The notes beneath the pieces are model-generated. The model was not told where the DNA came from. It searched no databases and saw nothing but the letters and a program-made list of their open reading frames with translations. A stretch of 64,000 nt of DNA from Dactylonectria macrodidyma. Taxonomy: Eukaryota > Ascomycota > Sordariomycetes > Hypocreales > Nectriaceae. A program made the translations under genes and the position numbers. Within the stretch, counting starts at the first letter, position 1. Each line of letters begins with the position of its first letter. The DNA is taken from the NCBI GenBank assembly GCA_020744425.1, contig JAGMUV010000010.1, forward strand, positions 124,001 to 188,000, read 5' to 3'. This document shows positions 22,417 to 33,908 of this stretch, piece after piece.

Positions 22417-23511
22417 ATGACAACATGCCAGAAGCAACCCACCCCTCCTGAGCTGTCTCGGTTGGAGGAGATGTTGGAACTGATTCCACTTCCTGGGATG
22501 GAGCCGGTGAGACTCTCCTGCTTTGGTTGGCTTTTGCCCTCGGGCTCAACACTGCAACTTTGCTGAACGGTTCCGTCTTGGTTAAGGATCAATTCACGAC
22601 TACCCAAGAACTGTGGCACCCTCCTGGAGGCAGGGGAATTTTCGGAGGGTAGGTATTTGAGCTCCTGAGCTCCATCTTCGGAGTAGTTTGATCATACTTG
22701 CTAATTACTGATGGGCCTCTATAGGGTGATTCTCGGCCTGGCCCTCTCCGCCGCTCAACAGACTGTGGCCGACGGCTTCAACATCCACTCAATGCATTGC
22801 TATTTCTTACTTGTGGGGGACAGCACGATCCCCGTCACCTTCTCGGTGCAGCGAGTACGCGATAGCAATTCCTTCATCACCCGAACCATCTCAGCAAACC
22901 AAAAACAACGGTGTATCTTCATGGGCACCATGTCGTTCATGCGTCAGGGCTCTGGAGGAACACGGCCCCTGCATCACGCCTCCCTGATGCCGGACTGGTT
23001 GAAGCCTCCTGGCAAAGAAGACGAAGAAATGGAATCCACTAATCACTATACTCCCCAAGTATTGTCTATCGGCTTGGAAAACCGCGATGCCGACCCGCAA
23101 GATCAAATACTGCGATGTTGGCTTCGAATTCCACAAAAGATCTCACAGTCTCATAACTGCCGTACACATCAGGTTATTTTGGCCTTTCTGTCTGACTGGC
23201 AATTGATATCTACCATAGTGTATACTCATAGACTGTGGGAATTCCCGGCAGTGGCCTCATCCGATAGCAGCCCGTCACCTCTAGAGGGGACGAGCGTTAG
23301 TATGTTGACATCTTTAGATCACACCATGCTTTTTCATGAACCGCTTGATATTCGAACCGACGAGTGGATGCTTCTAGAATCTAAGAGCCCATGGTCAGGA
23401 GGAGGAAGGGGCCTCGCAACGTCGAGAATCTTCGCCAGAGACGGAACCCACCTCGCTACATGTGTTCAAGAGGTCGGTTACCCTGTAGCTAGAGACATCA
23501 GAATCCGCTAA
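22417..23511 (+). CDS. TesB-type acyl-CoA thioesterase
   Basis: Acyl-CoA thioesterase II-like protein with a double HotDog fold, 312 residues. Exons: 22417-22506, 22587-22648, 22725-23511. The first join gives PLPGMEP-DQFTTTQELWHPPGG, matching the family N-terminus; the second gives RGIFGG-VILGLALSAAQQTV. Further landmarks are FNIHSMHCYFLLVGDS, VQRVRDSNSFITRTI, RCIFMGTMSF, SLDHTMLFHEP (Asp of the catalytic set) and the C-terminal GRGLATSRIFARDG...CVQEVG. The C-terminus (RIR) has no PTS1, unlike many relatives that are peroxisomal. It is unrelated in sequence to the small HotDog thioesterase at 17336-17887, so the cluster has two different ways to cleave CoA esters. It is divergent from P450-1 and followed by a dead ligase. 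Confidence 0.85.
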
Positions 23512-24068
23512 TTTTGAGCTAGGGTGTCGTTAGACTGAAGAAAGACGTGAGTAACGAGACTGCGAAGATCTAGGACAGTTATAGACTATTACTAGAAACG
23601 CGAATGATGCCTGGTCGGCGGGGAGTTCGAAATGGAAATTAGATAATGTGGTAGCTACACGATAGACAGTTGCTTGGAATAAACACACTACATGGCATAC
23701 GGAAACAGTGTGTATTCCCTTTAAAAAAAATTATGAAATCCACACTCGGTGTGTGAGTCAAGGATGCTCATTAACGCATACCCGTGACGGCGGCATGGGG
23801 ACCGTAGTTGTCACCTCGGGACCTCTTTTGCCAGCATTCGAGGACAAGCCCTGATTCGAATAACCCTGATAGAAGTGACCCACCTATACCAAGACCATCT
23901 ACCTCTGAATTGAAACCATGGTAGCTTAAGTTTACTCACCAGCGCTGATGAAAAGATCTCCTGGGCGATATTCTAATCCTGAATTCTCTATCGCTTTATT
24001 AGTGCAAACGCCGAAGACTACAGACATCGAGACAGGACGGGGGGGAGGGGGGGAGGGGAACCGCCAAG
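23512..24068. other. Spacer with poly-G tract
   Basis: No gene. A run of 20 bases with three long G runs separated by single A (24039-24058) lies ten bases before the first codon of the dead ligase. It could form a quadruplex on the plus strand or be a simple repeat expansion. Confidence 0.4.
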
Positions 24069-25783
24069 ATGTCGATCCAATCACACTGGGTTGTGCCCAT
24101 CCCTGAAACATCTCCGCAAAGATGGGTTTTCGGTTTTCCATCTGAGACCCTTCCAAATCAGAAAATCTTCATTAACGCCGAAAACCCCGATCAAAACTTT
24201 CTCACCCTCTCGGACTTCCGTCTGTTATCGAAACGAATAGCCCTTGGACTTCAAAGGGCGGGTCCGTGGCCGGGAGATCGCATCCTTCCAGCCTTCAAGG
24301 GCAAACTGATGGCCGGTGGGATATTTACCGGTGCAAGCCCCGCGTCTGGAAAAGCGGAACTTGCATATCAGCTTAAAGATAGTGGTGCGGCATTCGCAAT
24401 TGCCGGGAACAGCAGTCTCTCGGTTGCAGTCGAAGCCGCGCCGCAGGTCGGCCTACCAAGGAACCGCATTTACGCATTTCATAACTCCGCCACGGGGACC
24501 GAAAGAACCAATGGATATGATATCAGACATTGGACAGATCTTCTCGCTCCCACCGCAGAAGCAGAGAAGTTCCATTGGGTCCAGCCGGTGGATCCGCGCT
24601 CAACAACCTGCTGCCTCCACTATAGTTCCAAGACTACAGGCATACCCAAAGGAGTCGAGATCACGCACTACGCATATGTTGCCAATGGGGAGGCACACTG
24701 CTAACTGAAGGGCTTGGATCCTTCCTGGCGAGATAATATTCAGAGGCAGAGAACTATTTGCTTCATGCCTATGTACCATGCCGCGGGGCAGACCGCATTC
24801 ATCGCCAATCACCCCAAGACGGGGATCCCGTCATACATTATGCCAGCATGCAATTTCGAGAAGCTGCTCAAGTGCGTCCATAACTTCAAGATCACGACTC
24901 TTACCACAGCACCGTCCATCGTGCTGGCGCTCGCTAAGAGTCCTCTTTGTTCAAAATTCGACCTGTCGAGCGTTGAAGAGGTCCTTTGCGGTACAGCACC
25001 ACTAGCCAATGAGGTATCGGAGCAAGTAGAGAAGCTCCTGTAGCCGAAAGGCGAATCCTTCGTTCGCCAGGCTTGGGGGATGTCGGAGCTCACCTCCTTA
25101 TGATCATATTGGAGCCCCGACGATAAGTAAAAGTCCCCAGCGGTTGGTGAGACTCTTCCAAAAGCAAGCTTTAAATCATGAACGGCGATGCAGAGGTCGC
25201 AGAGCCCAAGGCGGAGGGCGAGCAGTGGTTTTCCGGCCCGACACTGATAAAAGGGTACTGGCGCAACCCAAAGGCTACTCTTGAGGCCACGGTGGAGAAG
25301 GATGGAGTTTGATGGCTAAAGACGGGTGATGTTGCGTACGTGGATAGAATTGGGCCAGGTGCCAAGATGTTCATTTCTGGCCGCATCAAGGAGCTCATTA
25401 AAATGCGTTCCTTCAGGTGTCGCCCCCTGAGCTATAAGGGGTCCTCCTCGATCATCTAAATATCATAGATGCCGGCGTTGTTGGTGTGGTGATCAATGGA
25501 GAAGAGGTACCTCGGGCCTATGTGGTCAAGAACTCTAACGTGACGGAGTAGGAAATAATCGAGTGGATGGAGAGTCGGGCGGCCAAATACAAGTGGCTAA
25601 TGGGTGGATTTACCTTTGTCGACAGCATCCCCCGCATTCCGGTAAGTAGACATCAAATCGATCATCACTCCTCTCAGACGATTCCCTAAGCTAACATGGC
25701 GCTAGTCTGGAAAGATCCTTCGCCGGGTTCTGCGGTAGAGGGCAGAAAGAGAAGTGAGAGGCATCAAGGCAAAACTTGCTTGA
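24069..25783 (+). pseudogene. Acyl-CoA ligase, inactivated by many stops
   Basis: 4CL-like acyl-CoA ligase relic. The frame from ATG 24069 has ELAYQLKDSG, the damaged P-loop SSKTTGIPKG (normally SSGTTG) and HYA. After a TAA at 24702 the same frame continues through CFMPMYHAAG, TTAPSIVLALAKSP and RQAWGMSE. Later parts in other frames show KGYWRNPKATLEATV, WLKTGDVAYVDR, SGRIKELIKM, KYKWLMGGFTFVDSIP and, after an intron at 25642-25705, SGKILRRVLR. Stops at 24702, 25041, 25310, 25435, 25549 and 25736 all equal CAA, CAG or CGA with C changed to T. A segment normally present before MAGGIFTGA is deleted. It is therefore a dead gene decayed mainly by C-to-T changes. It is not a copy of the intact ligase at 6704-8612; the N-termini are unrelated. 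Confidence 0.85.
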
Positions 25784-26581
25784 GATAAAGGAGGAGAGAG
25801 CATGGGGGGTAAGAGACAGAAAGGAGGGCTTTGCGAAGGTGCAGCCGGAGATGTCCAGGTTGGCCTAGACAAACCAGCTGCGAGTGCAGGAAGATCCCCG
25901 TAGGTGATTACGTAGCCGACGGTGTTCCGGGGAGAAATTTATTTGTGGATATTATTCGTCCTTATTTCCATACTCATATGGTCTTCATCTCTATCAATAT
26001 CGCCCTTATATCGAACAAGCGAGAACTGTCGCTATGGTGGTTTGCTGTTAGCCATCGGTGCCCCCGCATCTGGAATCTGGAACTAGCAAATCCTGGGGAA
26101 GCGGGGTCTCAATGTGCTAAACAAAACCCATGTCGATCGGAGTTACGTCCATCTCCAGTGGCACCAAGTTGATTGCGGGGTAGACCTAGAGGGGCAAGTG
26201 TGCAGAGTCCTCGGCTGTTCCCATTCCGGATACGTTTTCTGTGAGGCCTGCTGGGGACCCGATAGACCTAGATCCTCGGAGCTGGATAAGGGCATAACGT
26301 TGAAAACGCCCAATAACTCTTTATACAGTTATCGAGGCCGTAAGTACTTTTCAGGACCAGCAAAAACTGAGTGTAACCTTGTCAGCACTACTCTTCAACC
26401 GCACACCTCTAACAGGACCTGTTCATTTCATTTCATCTTGCCGTCGAGGACAGAGCAGGCGTCAATCGATTAAATTGAGAATAGACTTCCCCTACACCTC
26501 CGGGAACTCGCCTGGCAGTATACAACTCAAATTAGAACGAACGTGCCCTGGGATCCTTGGTTCTTTGCTGACCAGGTCAAC
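25784..26581. promoter_or_regulatory. Upstream region of regulator 2
   Basis: About 800 bases without a supported gene before regulator 2. CCTCGG cores occur near 26209 and 26274. Short frames here have no domain. Confidence 0.3.
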
Positions 26582-29539
26582 ATGACGCCTCCCACTCCTC
26601 AATCAGATCGACTGGCCCCGAGGCATCGACAGCTGCCTGCGACTCGATTGCGGGCCCCAAAGGCCTGCCTCAAATGCAGGGAAAGAAAGGTACGATGCGA
26701 TGTGTCTATGAGGGGCTCCCCATGCACGAACTGCCTCCTTGACGGAAAGACTTGCACTACTGTGGATCGGGCATCGAGACGGTAAGTCCTCTTGACATAA
26801 AGACTGGGTTGGCTTATGTATAGAGCTGAAACATTTTGGTAGTCGAATATTAGTGATGGATGGGACTGAGCAAACATTTGATTCTCCTCATCCGATTGTC
26901 GTTATGGACAGCACGGAGAGCACCGAACGCGACTGCCACACCCGGGACCAAATTCCGGAGTCTTACTTTGTCCGTTTTGAAATTGGAGTGGCAGCCGGCG
27001 ACAAGCAGACACCTGAGAATGAGGCTTCTCCGCCGCTTCTTGAGGAGCATCCCGAACAGACGAGTGAGGTTATCCCAGTGGATCCAGAACTCGGCTCGCT
27101 GGAATGCCTCCAAGGCTATGATGGTACCGATGGTACGTCAGCGAATTTGTACTGACTCGGGCTGAGAAATTCCTACTCATCGTCATCTAGATCTCCGCAA
27201 TGCAATCATTGGTACCAGTACCACGACATGTCCACGTGCGAATGACACGGACTCATGGTGCGACCACACAACAGACTCTCAATCGATGTCGACTGAAACA
27301 GAAATGCCATACACATCATGCAAGTTCCTCGACTCTAGTAATTTGTCTCGGTTGTCATCACAAGATCTAAGCTTCATCGAAGCGAAGGGTTGCCTGTCTA
27401 TTCCAGTCAAACGTCTCTTGGACGAATTTATACGCCAGTATTTCCTTCACGTACATCCATTTCTACCCATCCTCGACGAGGGAGCCTTCTGGAGAGCATA
27501 CCAACAGGAAGATTCGGCCGGCTCTCTTGCAGCAATTTCGCTGTTGGTATTCCAAGCCATGCTCTTCGCATCCTGTGGCGTAAGTTAACAGCACAATCTC
27601 TTGCTTCCGCTCTGGGAACAATATCTGATCTATGAGAAGTTCATCGCACCAACGGTCATCACAGGCCTGGGCTTCAAGAGCATTCGATCGGCAAGATCTT
27701 CATTCTTCCACAAAGCAAAGGTACCAATATTCTGTTCACTCTATATGCTCGTAAACGCACGCGTCTAATACCTAACAGCTACTCTACGACTTCAACACAG
27801 AGGCGTCATCTATTTCTATGGCGCAAGCTTCTCTACTCATGACCTTCTGGGCATCGCCTGAGTCGCACCGGAGTAAATTAAATACCATGTGGCTCAAGAT
27901 TGCGTTGCACCACGCCAAGTGCGCCGGTGCTCATAAAGCATGGGAGTCATCGACTGCCTCAAATTGTACCATCCCACACTTCCAGCAGGACCAGCGAATG
28001 TTGAGGAGGCTCTGGTGGGGTTGCATTATTCGCGACCACTTCATGTCCATGGGGTTGAAGCGAAGTCTCCAGATTACCAGGCCATACCCAGTCCTGTACA
28101 TGTCAGACTTTCAGAGCGAAATAAGCCGCTCCGAAGTGCACAGTCCGGAGACAAAGCGGCGTTTGATTCGTATTTCGCTACGGCTCATGGACCTTTGCAA
28201 CACTCTCACGGAACTTATCCTCCTTGTATCACCGTCAGATGACAGTCTTGCGGTTGAAAACCCAGATATACACAAGCTCACAGAGTGTAGGACTACACTA
28301 CGAGACTGGCATGCTAAGACGGAGAGAGAGATCTCTTCCTCAAACTCAAGCGGCGGGCTGCGTCAGCATTCCATCATCGTTCATACGCACACCATGTACA
28401 TCTTCTACTAGTAAGTGTTGCAGCCACGTTAGTCAGGTATGATTGGTATAATGACTGATGCCTCCATCACGCAGCACATCCCGAACTACCCTAATCCACC
28501 AAGAAATATTGCTCAGTTGTTACAAATTTAGAACGCATCAAACCATCTCTCGGGAAAACTGCAGACGAAGTCAAGAAGTCATAGAAGCAAATGTGGGCCT
28601 GATTGAGTGTCTGAGAGAGTTAATGGAACTTGACCTGATTCGCTACTTGCCACTTAGCGTGTGAGAATCCAATGCCGGACAATATTAGGATCCCAGCTAA
28701 TTGCAGGTAGTCTTGCGTTCACCGCCATGCCCCTCTTTCACCATGTACTCAACACACGGCTCATGCCATCGAGTGAACATGCTACGAAGTTGGCAGCAAA
28801 TCAACATCATCTGAAGCCCTTGACTGAAGCTTTGAAAGTCTATCAACGGCGTTATGATGGAGTTGAATGGGTCAGCTACGCAGTTCGCATTACTGCTGAC
28901 CTTGCGCAATTAGATTCAGTGTTGAGTTCGAATACGCTAGCCAGAAGCTGGACGGATCTCTTGATCCAGCAACCAACCCTTTATCTCCGCCTAACTCTAG
29001 GCATATATCTGAGCATCAGCCATGTCAACATCCCCGACGACCAGGACTTTCCCGTCATATTGAGGGGCGTTTTAAGTCCTAAACTTCCCCTTATCCGGGG
29101 TCCCAATCTGGAAGATCATGGCACAACACGGCAAATACAAGCACCAGAGCCTCACGACAATTCTATCGAATCGGGAGCCTTGATACAGGACCAAATCACC
29201 TTCGACCAGATCAATCACTTGCAGAGTATTGACTTGCACTCTATCACCACTCCGTCTGTGGTCTTTTCATCGGAGGCATTGATTCCTGAAGCGAACTCTT
29301 CACGGACTAAAGAACCAGGAGTACTACCGCTTAACGACTTCCTGTTCAGGTCGCCTAACCCAGAAACGCTCGACAATAACACCAGCGAAATGTCGAATTG
29401 TGATGACGAAACCCTGTCTAACGAGATGATAGAGTCCACGGTTGCATCATGTAACTATGGCGAGGTGATAGACCTCCCCGATGATGTAGACATGTTTCTC
29501 GACCTCAGTAGCATGGATTACGGGGGTTGTGCAACATAG
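26582..29539 (+). CDS. Zn2Cys6 transcription factor 2
   Basis: Binuclear zinc-cluster regulator, 868 residues. Exons: 26582-26781, 26843-27132, 27191-27579, 27640-27720, 27779-28410, 28475-28660, 28711-29539; all close in frame. The cluster CLKCRERKVRC...CTNC...C is at about residues 29-58. The middle homology region has FLHVHPFLPILDEGAFW, LVFQAMLFASCG, IRSARSSFFHKAK, MLRRLWWGCIIRDHFMS and TAMPLFHHVL. The C-terminal 150 residues are acidic and Ser/Asp-rich (DLPDDVDMFLDLSSMD), typical of an activation region. It is paralogous to regulator 1, with identical lengths of exons 4 and 5. Its neighbours are a dead ligase upstream and a P450 relic downstream, so it may now act mainly on the genes further left. 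No inactivating change was found. Confidence 0.87.
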
Positions 29540-29689
29540 CCCGGGAATCAAAATTGGAAATATCTGGCAACCTGGCCGTAGCTGCAACTTCCGCGCCGCG
29601 GCCGCAAGCTGATGCATCAATTGACCATGCCATCAGCGGCGGACTCGTATCAACCAGTTCAATACTATGAGTCCAAAAAGATCCTCGTG

Positions 29690-29995
29690 TTAAGAAACTG
29701 CCCACGGTCCATTCATCATCAAGGAGGCTTTGCGGTGAGGCCTGGTCACGACAGGTGATTTCCTCGCCAACTGGCCAAAGACGATGAGTACAATGCGTAC
29801 CAGTTCAAGGAGGGCACCATCTTTCATCCCAATCAAAAGTGAGTTGGAGAGGTTGTTTTAAAAGGGGCAGCCGTGATGCTGACCATCCTAGGCTGCATAG
29901 GCAGATTCACCGAGATCCAGCATTGAGGCCAGACCCGGACAGCTTCCACCCAGACAGGTTGCTGGACCCGAACTTCCCTCACTACATATAGGTAT
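29690..29995 (+). pseudogene. Cytochrome P450 relic
   Basis: Three pieces of a P450 C-terminal half survive: PFIIKEALR (ExxR region) near 29710, then DDEYNAYQFKEGTIFHPNQ near 29792-29840, then, after an intron-like GTGAGT..CTAG, HRDPALRPDPDSFHPDR with LLDPNFPHY. This is the order ExxR to PERF of fungal P450s of the type with HRDP.LYPDPD. The heme loop and the entire N-terminal half are absent, and frame changes interrupt the rest. It may be the dead third oxidase of the cluster. Confidence 0.6.
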
Positions 29996-31910
29996 GGAAC
30001 CGTGGACAAAGTACCCCAACCAGTAAAGATTTACAAGTTTCGGGTTGGGGCGTAGGTGGCGGTCGATAGTGTGAGGTAGTAAGAGCAGCGGCAGCACCGA
30101 ACACTGCTCCAGGTTGGATGTTAAATGCAATAACATTGTAGAGATCAAAAGCGGATGGTAGGGATGGAAGAGATGAGGGCTGGATCTAACTAAAATCAGG
30201 AGTGAGTTGTAGAAATGCAGACATGCTGAATCGAATTCTCCACTTTCCTATCTACCTACCTACTTGACCATCTGCCCAATCCTGGCTTCTCCTACAATCT
30301 TCAGTCCCCTTCAGATTTCAGAAGACCTTCGATTGCCCTGAGTGCCATAGGAAGGACTGTGTTATTTTGCATTTTTGCCATCAACTTGTTCATCTTCAGG
30401 CGGCAGACAGTGATAACATAAGTGTCATGGAAACTATGGCCCCTGCGAAGCCCTTTCCAATAAGCGGAGGATCATACTAGCAAAACATCTGCCTCCATTA
30501 GAATATGACCTGCACTGTTTTCTTCCATACTCTGTCATCTGATGGTATGTCTGTGTTACTGTGGCTTTTTTTTGTTTCTGACAAGGGCAGGATATTTGCA
30601 CCGTCGTTATATATATCGGCCTTGCTTCTTTACCGTATCAAATGAAGCATTGGGGCCGGCTACCATCACTACTAGAGGATCTAGCCTATTCTACACCATG
30701 CTGGGTGATGTGTAAAGAGTCTATTGAGGTATTGAGAATATTTATGCCAAACCACTTCCTAATAGTATACAGCGAGTGTGTGAGAAGATTTAAAGTCACA
30801 GCTACACTAGGAGTGCGGAGTAGTGAGAGGATGCTAACAAATGTTTCACCTTTTTACAGTTTGCTCCGTTAAGGGGCGCACTGTTGCCATAAGGTTAAAC
30901 AAAACATTTTAATATCCCTATTGAAGTCGCTAAGATGGCGAATGTTCTTTTGTAGGCTCTTGGGTTGCTAAGGCGAATAATCAATCGATTATGAGAGCAA
31001 CAACACTAGCACTTGGGATGTCTGTTGCCCGAGTGTATCTTCACAACTCTTATACATGTACTCGCACAACGAATAAGCAAACGTCACATCAAATGCAGCA
31101 CACTAGGTTTTCAAATGCCCAACCCGAGAAGAACATTGTGGTTTTTGATCTTGTCGTCTAGTAGCGCACTTCTTGATTGCTACCATCTAGACCGGGGGCG
31201 CCATTCACCAACCTCGTGTGTTGATGTAGGGTAGCTTATTCTGAAGCCACACGCGTTCTGTCTCCGCGTGTACAGTTTATTTCCTCCATGTAGAACTGGG
31301 AAAGAAGGTTCCTGTTAGCTCCCATACTCTGGGTGCATCTTCTGATTCTACATCGCTTGGCGATAGTTCACACACCTGGTAACCCTTCACACACAGGCAT
31401 CATATAACCAGATGATAGTCCAATGGTGTTTTACATCTGATCACTTTGCCTTTAAACCACTCTCTTTACAACCAAGCCGAGCTCACCATTCATTCTCAGG
31501 TTTGTCACAGCTTATGTGTCAACGTTCACAATAGTGGCGTATATGGACATATTAGAAGCTTTTGGAGTTGGGTAAGCTTTTTCACAAGAGTATCAGATGC
31601 AAGTTTGTCAGCACTAAATCCACCGGGTTTGGCGTCCTTAGTTAACTTTGGATTCTCGCTAGAGGCACGTCAAGTTGCAATTGCATACCTACCTAGCTGA
31701 ACTCAACTGTGCTCCTCATAAAAAAAAATCACTGTTAGGCCTTTCAATAAATTACTACTAATACGTTTTTGCCTTATCACTCTAGCCTAGATGAATGGAT
31801 AACGGCTAGCTCTATAGAATGGATGGGAATGGATGCACGATGCGTGGACTGTGAATGTGGAATGGATCGCCAGCCAGTAGCTAAGACCGCAGCGTGTAGC
31901 TCCAGTTTCC
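29996..31910. other. Gene-poor stretch
   Basis: Nearly 2 kb without a supported gene. Only short frames with no domain, several T- and A-rich runs. Confidence 0.45.
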
Positions 31911-33908
31911 TCACATCACCGCCTGGCCTTTTTGCAACTGGGATATCTCCGTTGGGACACCAAATGCTGCTCGAGGGGCAACAGCCATGCTTTTATTAGC
32001 ATTCAAAACACCAAATAGCAACTTCGTCTCTCGAAGCTCCTTGGCTACTGTGTTGCCTCCCAGGGATGATCTTTTGGTGAGCTCATCCAGAGTTCCGTTC
32101 CTTGTCATTGCCATGATGCCACAAAAGCTCGTGTTGTGGCTTATGCCATTCTGGTGTATAGCAAAAAGGCCAACGAGAACACCGAAACTTGCACCCAAAA
32201 TTGCAAGGCCGTTTGAGAGCCAGAGATTCCGCATATGGTATTCCCATATATTGATAGACAAAGTCTGAGTTGTATTTTTGATTGCCCACTTGCCATTATC
32301 AGTCCTAAGTGGCTATTAGCATTAACATGCGTCTGGAGAAGTTTATCACTCACCAGAACCGGGGTGAACTGAAAAGACTTAGAGTCTGGTTTCTTGATAA
32401 TTCCTCGATTAAGCGTCCAATGGGCAAACTCCGAGCAAGTGCTTGATCCTCTTCCGGTAACGGTGGAAGAACCTGGCCCCACACTCCGTCCGTTGACGCG
32501 TTAATGGTTCCAATCAGTGAGGTTTGCATGATGCTAGTACCGGTCGTTTTTATATTGGTGGTAAGGATACCATGAGTATGACTACCCGCGCCGGATCTTT
32601 GCTGGCTGATGGCACCATTCAAAAGATTCGCCAAAGCTTGGGCTGCTGCGACGTAAGAAGAATTACTGTTCGCGACATTGGCTGGGCCTCTCCATTTGAA
32701 GTCATACGGATGCGCAACCGCAAGAATTTGTGTCGTGTCTGAAGAGCTAAGTGTAATATCGTACGTGGTATTCTGAAGAGAGCATACCAAACTTTGGTCA
32801 TGAAGGCGCACTAGTAACGGGAAAGAGCCAGGATGCCCTTCGGGTTGAGGTTGATATGGGCATGCTCCGCGACCTTGCAAACATTCTTCATTCATCTTGG
32901 AGAAATCCCATGCTGATAAGTTCAGGTAGTTTGTTTCCGTAGAAGTGAGTTCCAAATAACTGGAATCAGCCGTGATCGACAGGTAGATCGCTTGGCCACC
33001 TGAGCTGCCACCTACGACGTGGACTGCTTCGGCGTGGATAATGTCAATGAATTTCAGCATAAATCCAGTGGCATTATCGCACTTCAGAGATGGGCCGTCG
33101 AACTGCAAAGTGTAGGATGTATTCAGTGCCTGCAGAGCCATGGGCAAGATCTCGCCACTGGATGCTGTCGCGGAAGTGACTCTCATCAAGAGGGGAGAAA
33201 CATTGCCAGCCATTCCTTCAAACCGGTACGACGAACTGTTGTCGAATTCTAACATCGGAACGGCCATTGGTCTCTGAAATTCTTGACTTTTCAAGGTGAC
33301 AAGAAGGGAAGAAGGAGTGACGAGGGCAGAGAGAGGAATCGTCCTAGGTTGTGTGAGTGGACGGTACAAGCGTATATCACACCAGGCGCTTACCATGTCA
33401 AAGCCGCGAGAAAGGTAGCCATTTTGGCTCTCCAAACAAATTCCCAATTCGTGAAAGACAGGATATCTGTAGTGGCATCATAGATTGCATTGATGCCGGA
33501 CACGGAGTACGGTCGCTGGCGGAAGTTGGTCCAAATGCGCTGCTTATATGCAATAGCCACGGCACATGCGAGGAAAGTTTTGGTGGTAAAGGCGAGTGCA
33601 AGCCCATACCTCGAAATCCACACCTGCGTAGCCCAAGCCTGGGCGCCGTCCTCTCGAGTTCTCACTGGGGTTGAGCTGAGCGACAAATAGTATAAGTGAT
33701 GGCTAAGAGCCGAAATGATCCCAAGCACGAGGAAACCGAGCATCTTGGCAGGAGTTTGCCATCCAACTCGCCATTGGGCGGTCTCAACCTCTTCTGCAGG
33801 CGAGCAAGGCTGGTGCGCATCATTCGATTTAGTTGCATCAACCCTGGTGTAAGCGACAGGCTGCCTGACTGTGGGGTCATGCGGATGGCTTTGTGCGCAA
33901 TGGGACAT
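31911..33908 (-). CDS. Membrane protein of unknown function (DUF3176-like)
   Basis: Multi-pass membrane protein, 632 residues. Exons: 33908-33394, 33343-32354, 32304-31911; joins close in frame. Hydrophobic segments lie near residues 58-80 (MLGFLVLGIISALSHHLYYL), 100-122, 160-180 across the first join (FLAALTW-TIPLSALVTPSSL), and near the C-terminus (LWLSNGLAILGASFGVLVGL). Between the third and last segments is a 330-residue region with many NxS/T sites, as expected for an extracellular loop. This topology is common in a fungal family of unknown role often labelled DUF3176. An in-frame ATG at 33938 is possible, but the one at 33908 (MSHCAQ) precedes the usual N-terminus. It has no evident link to its neighbours. 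Confidence 0.75.
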
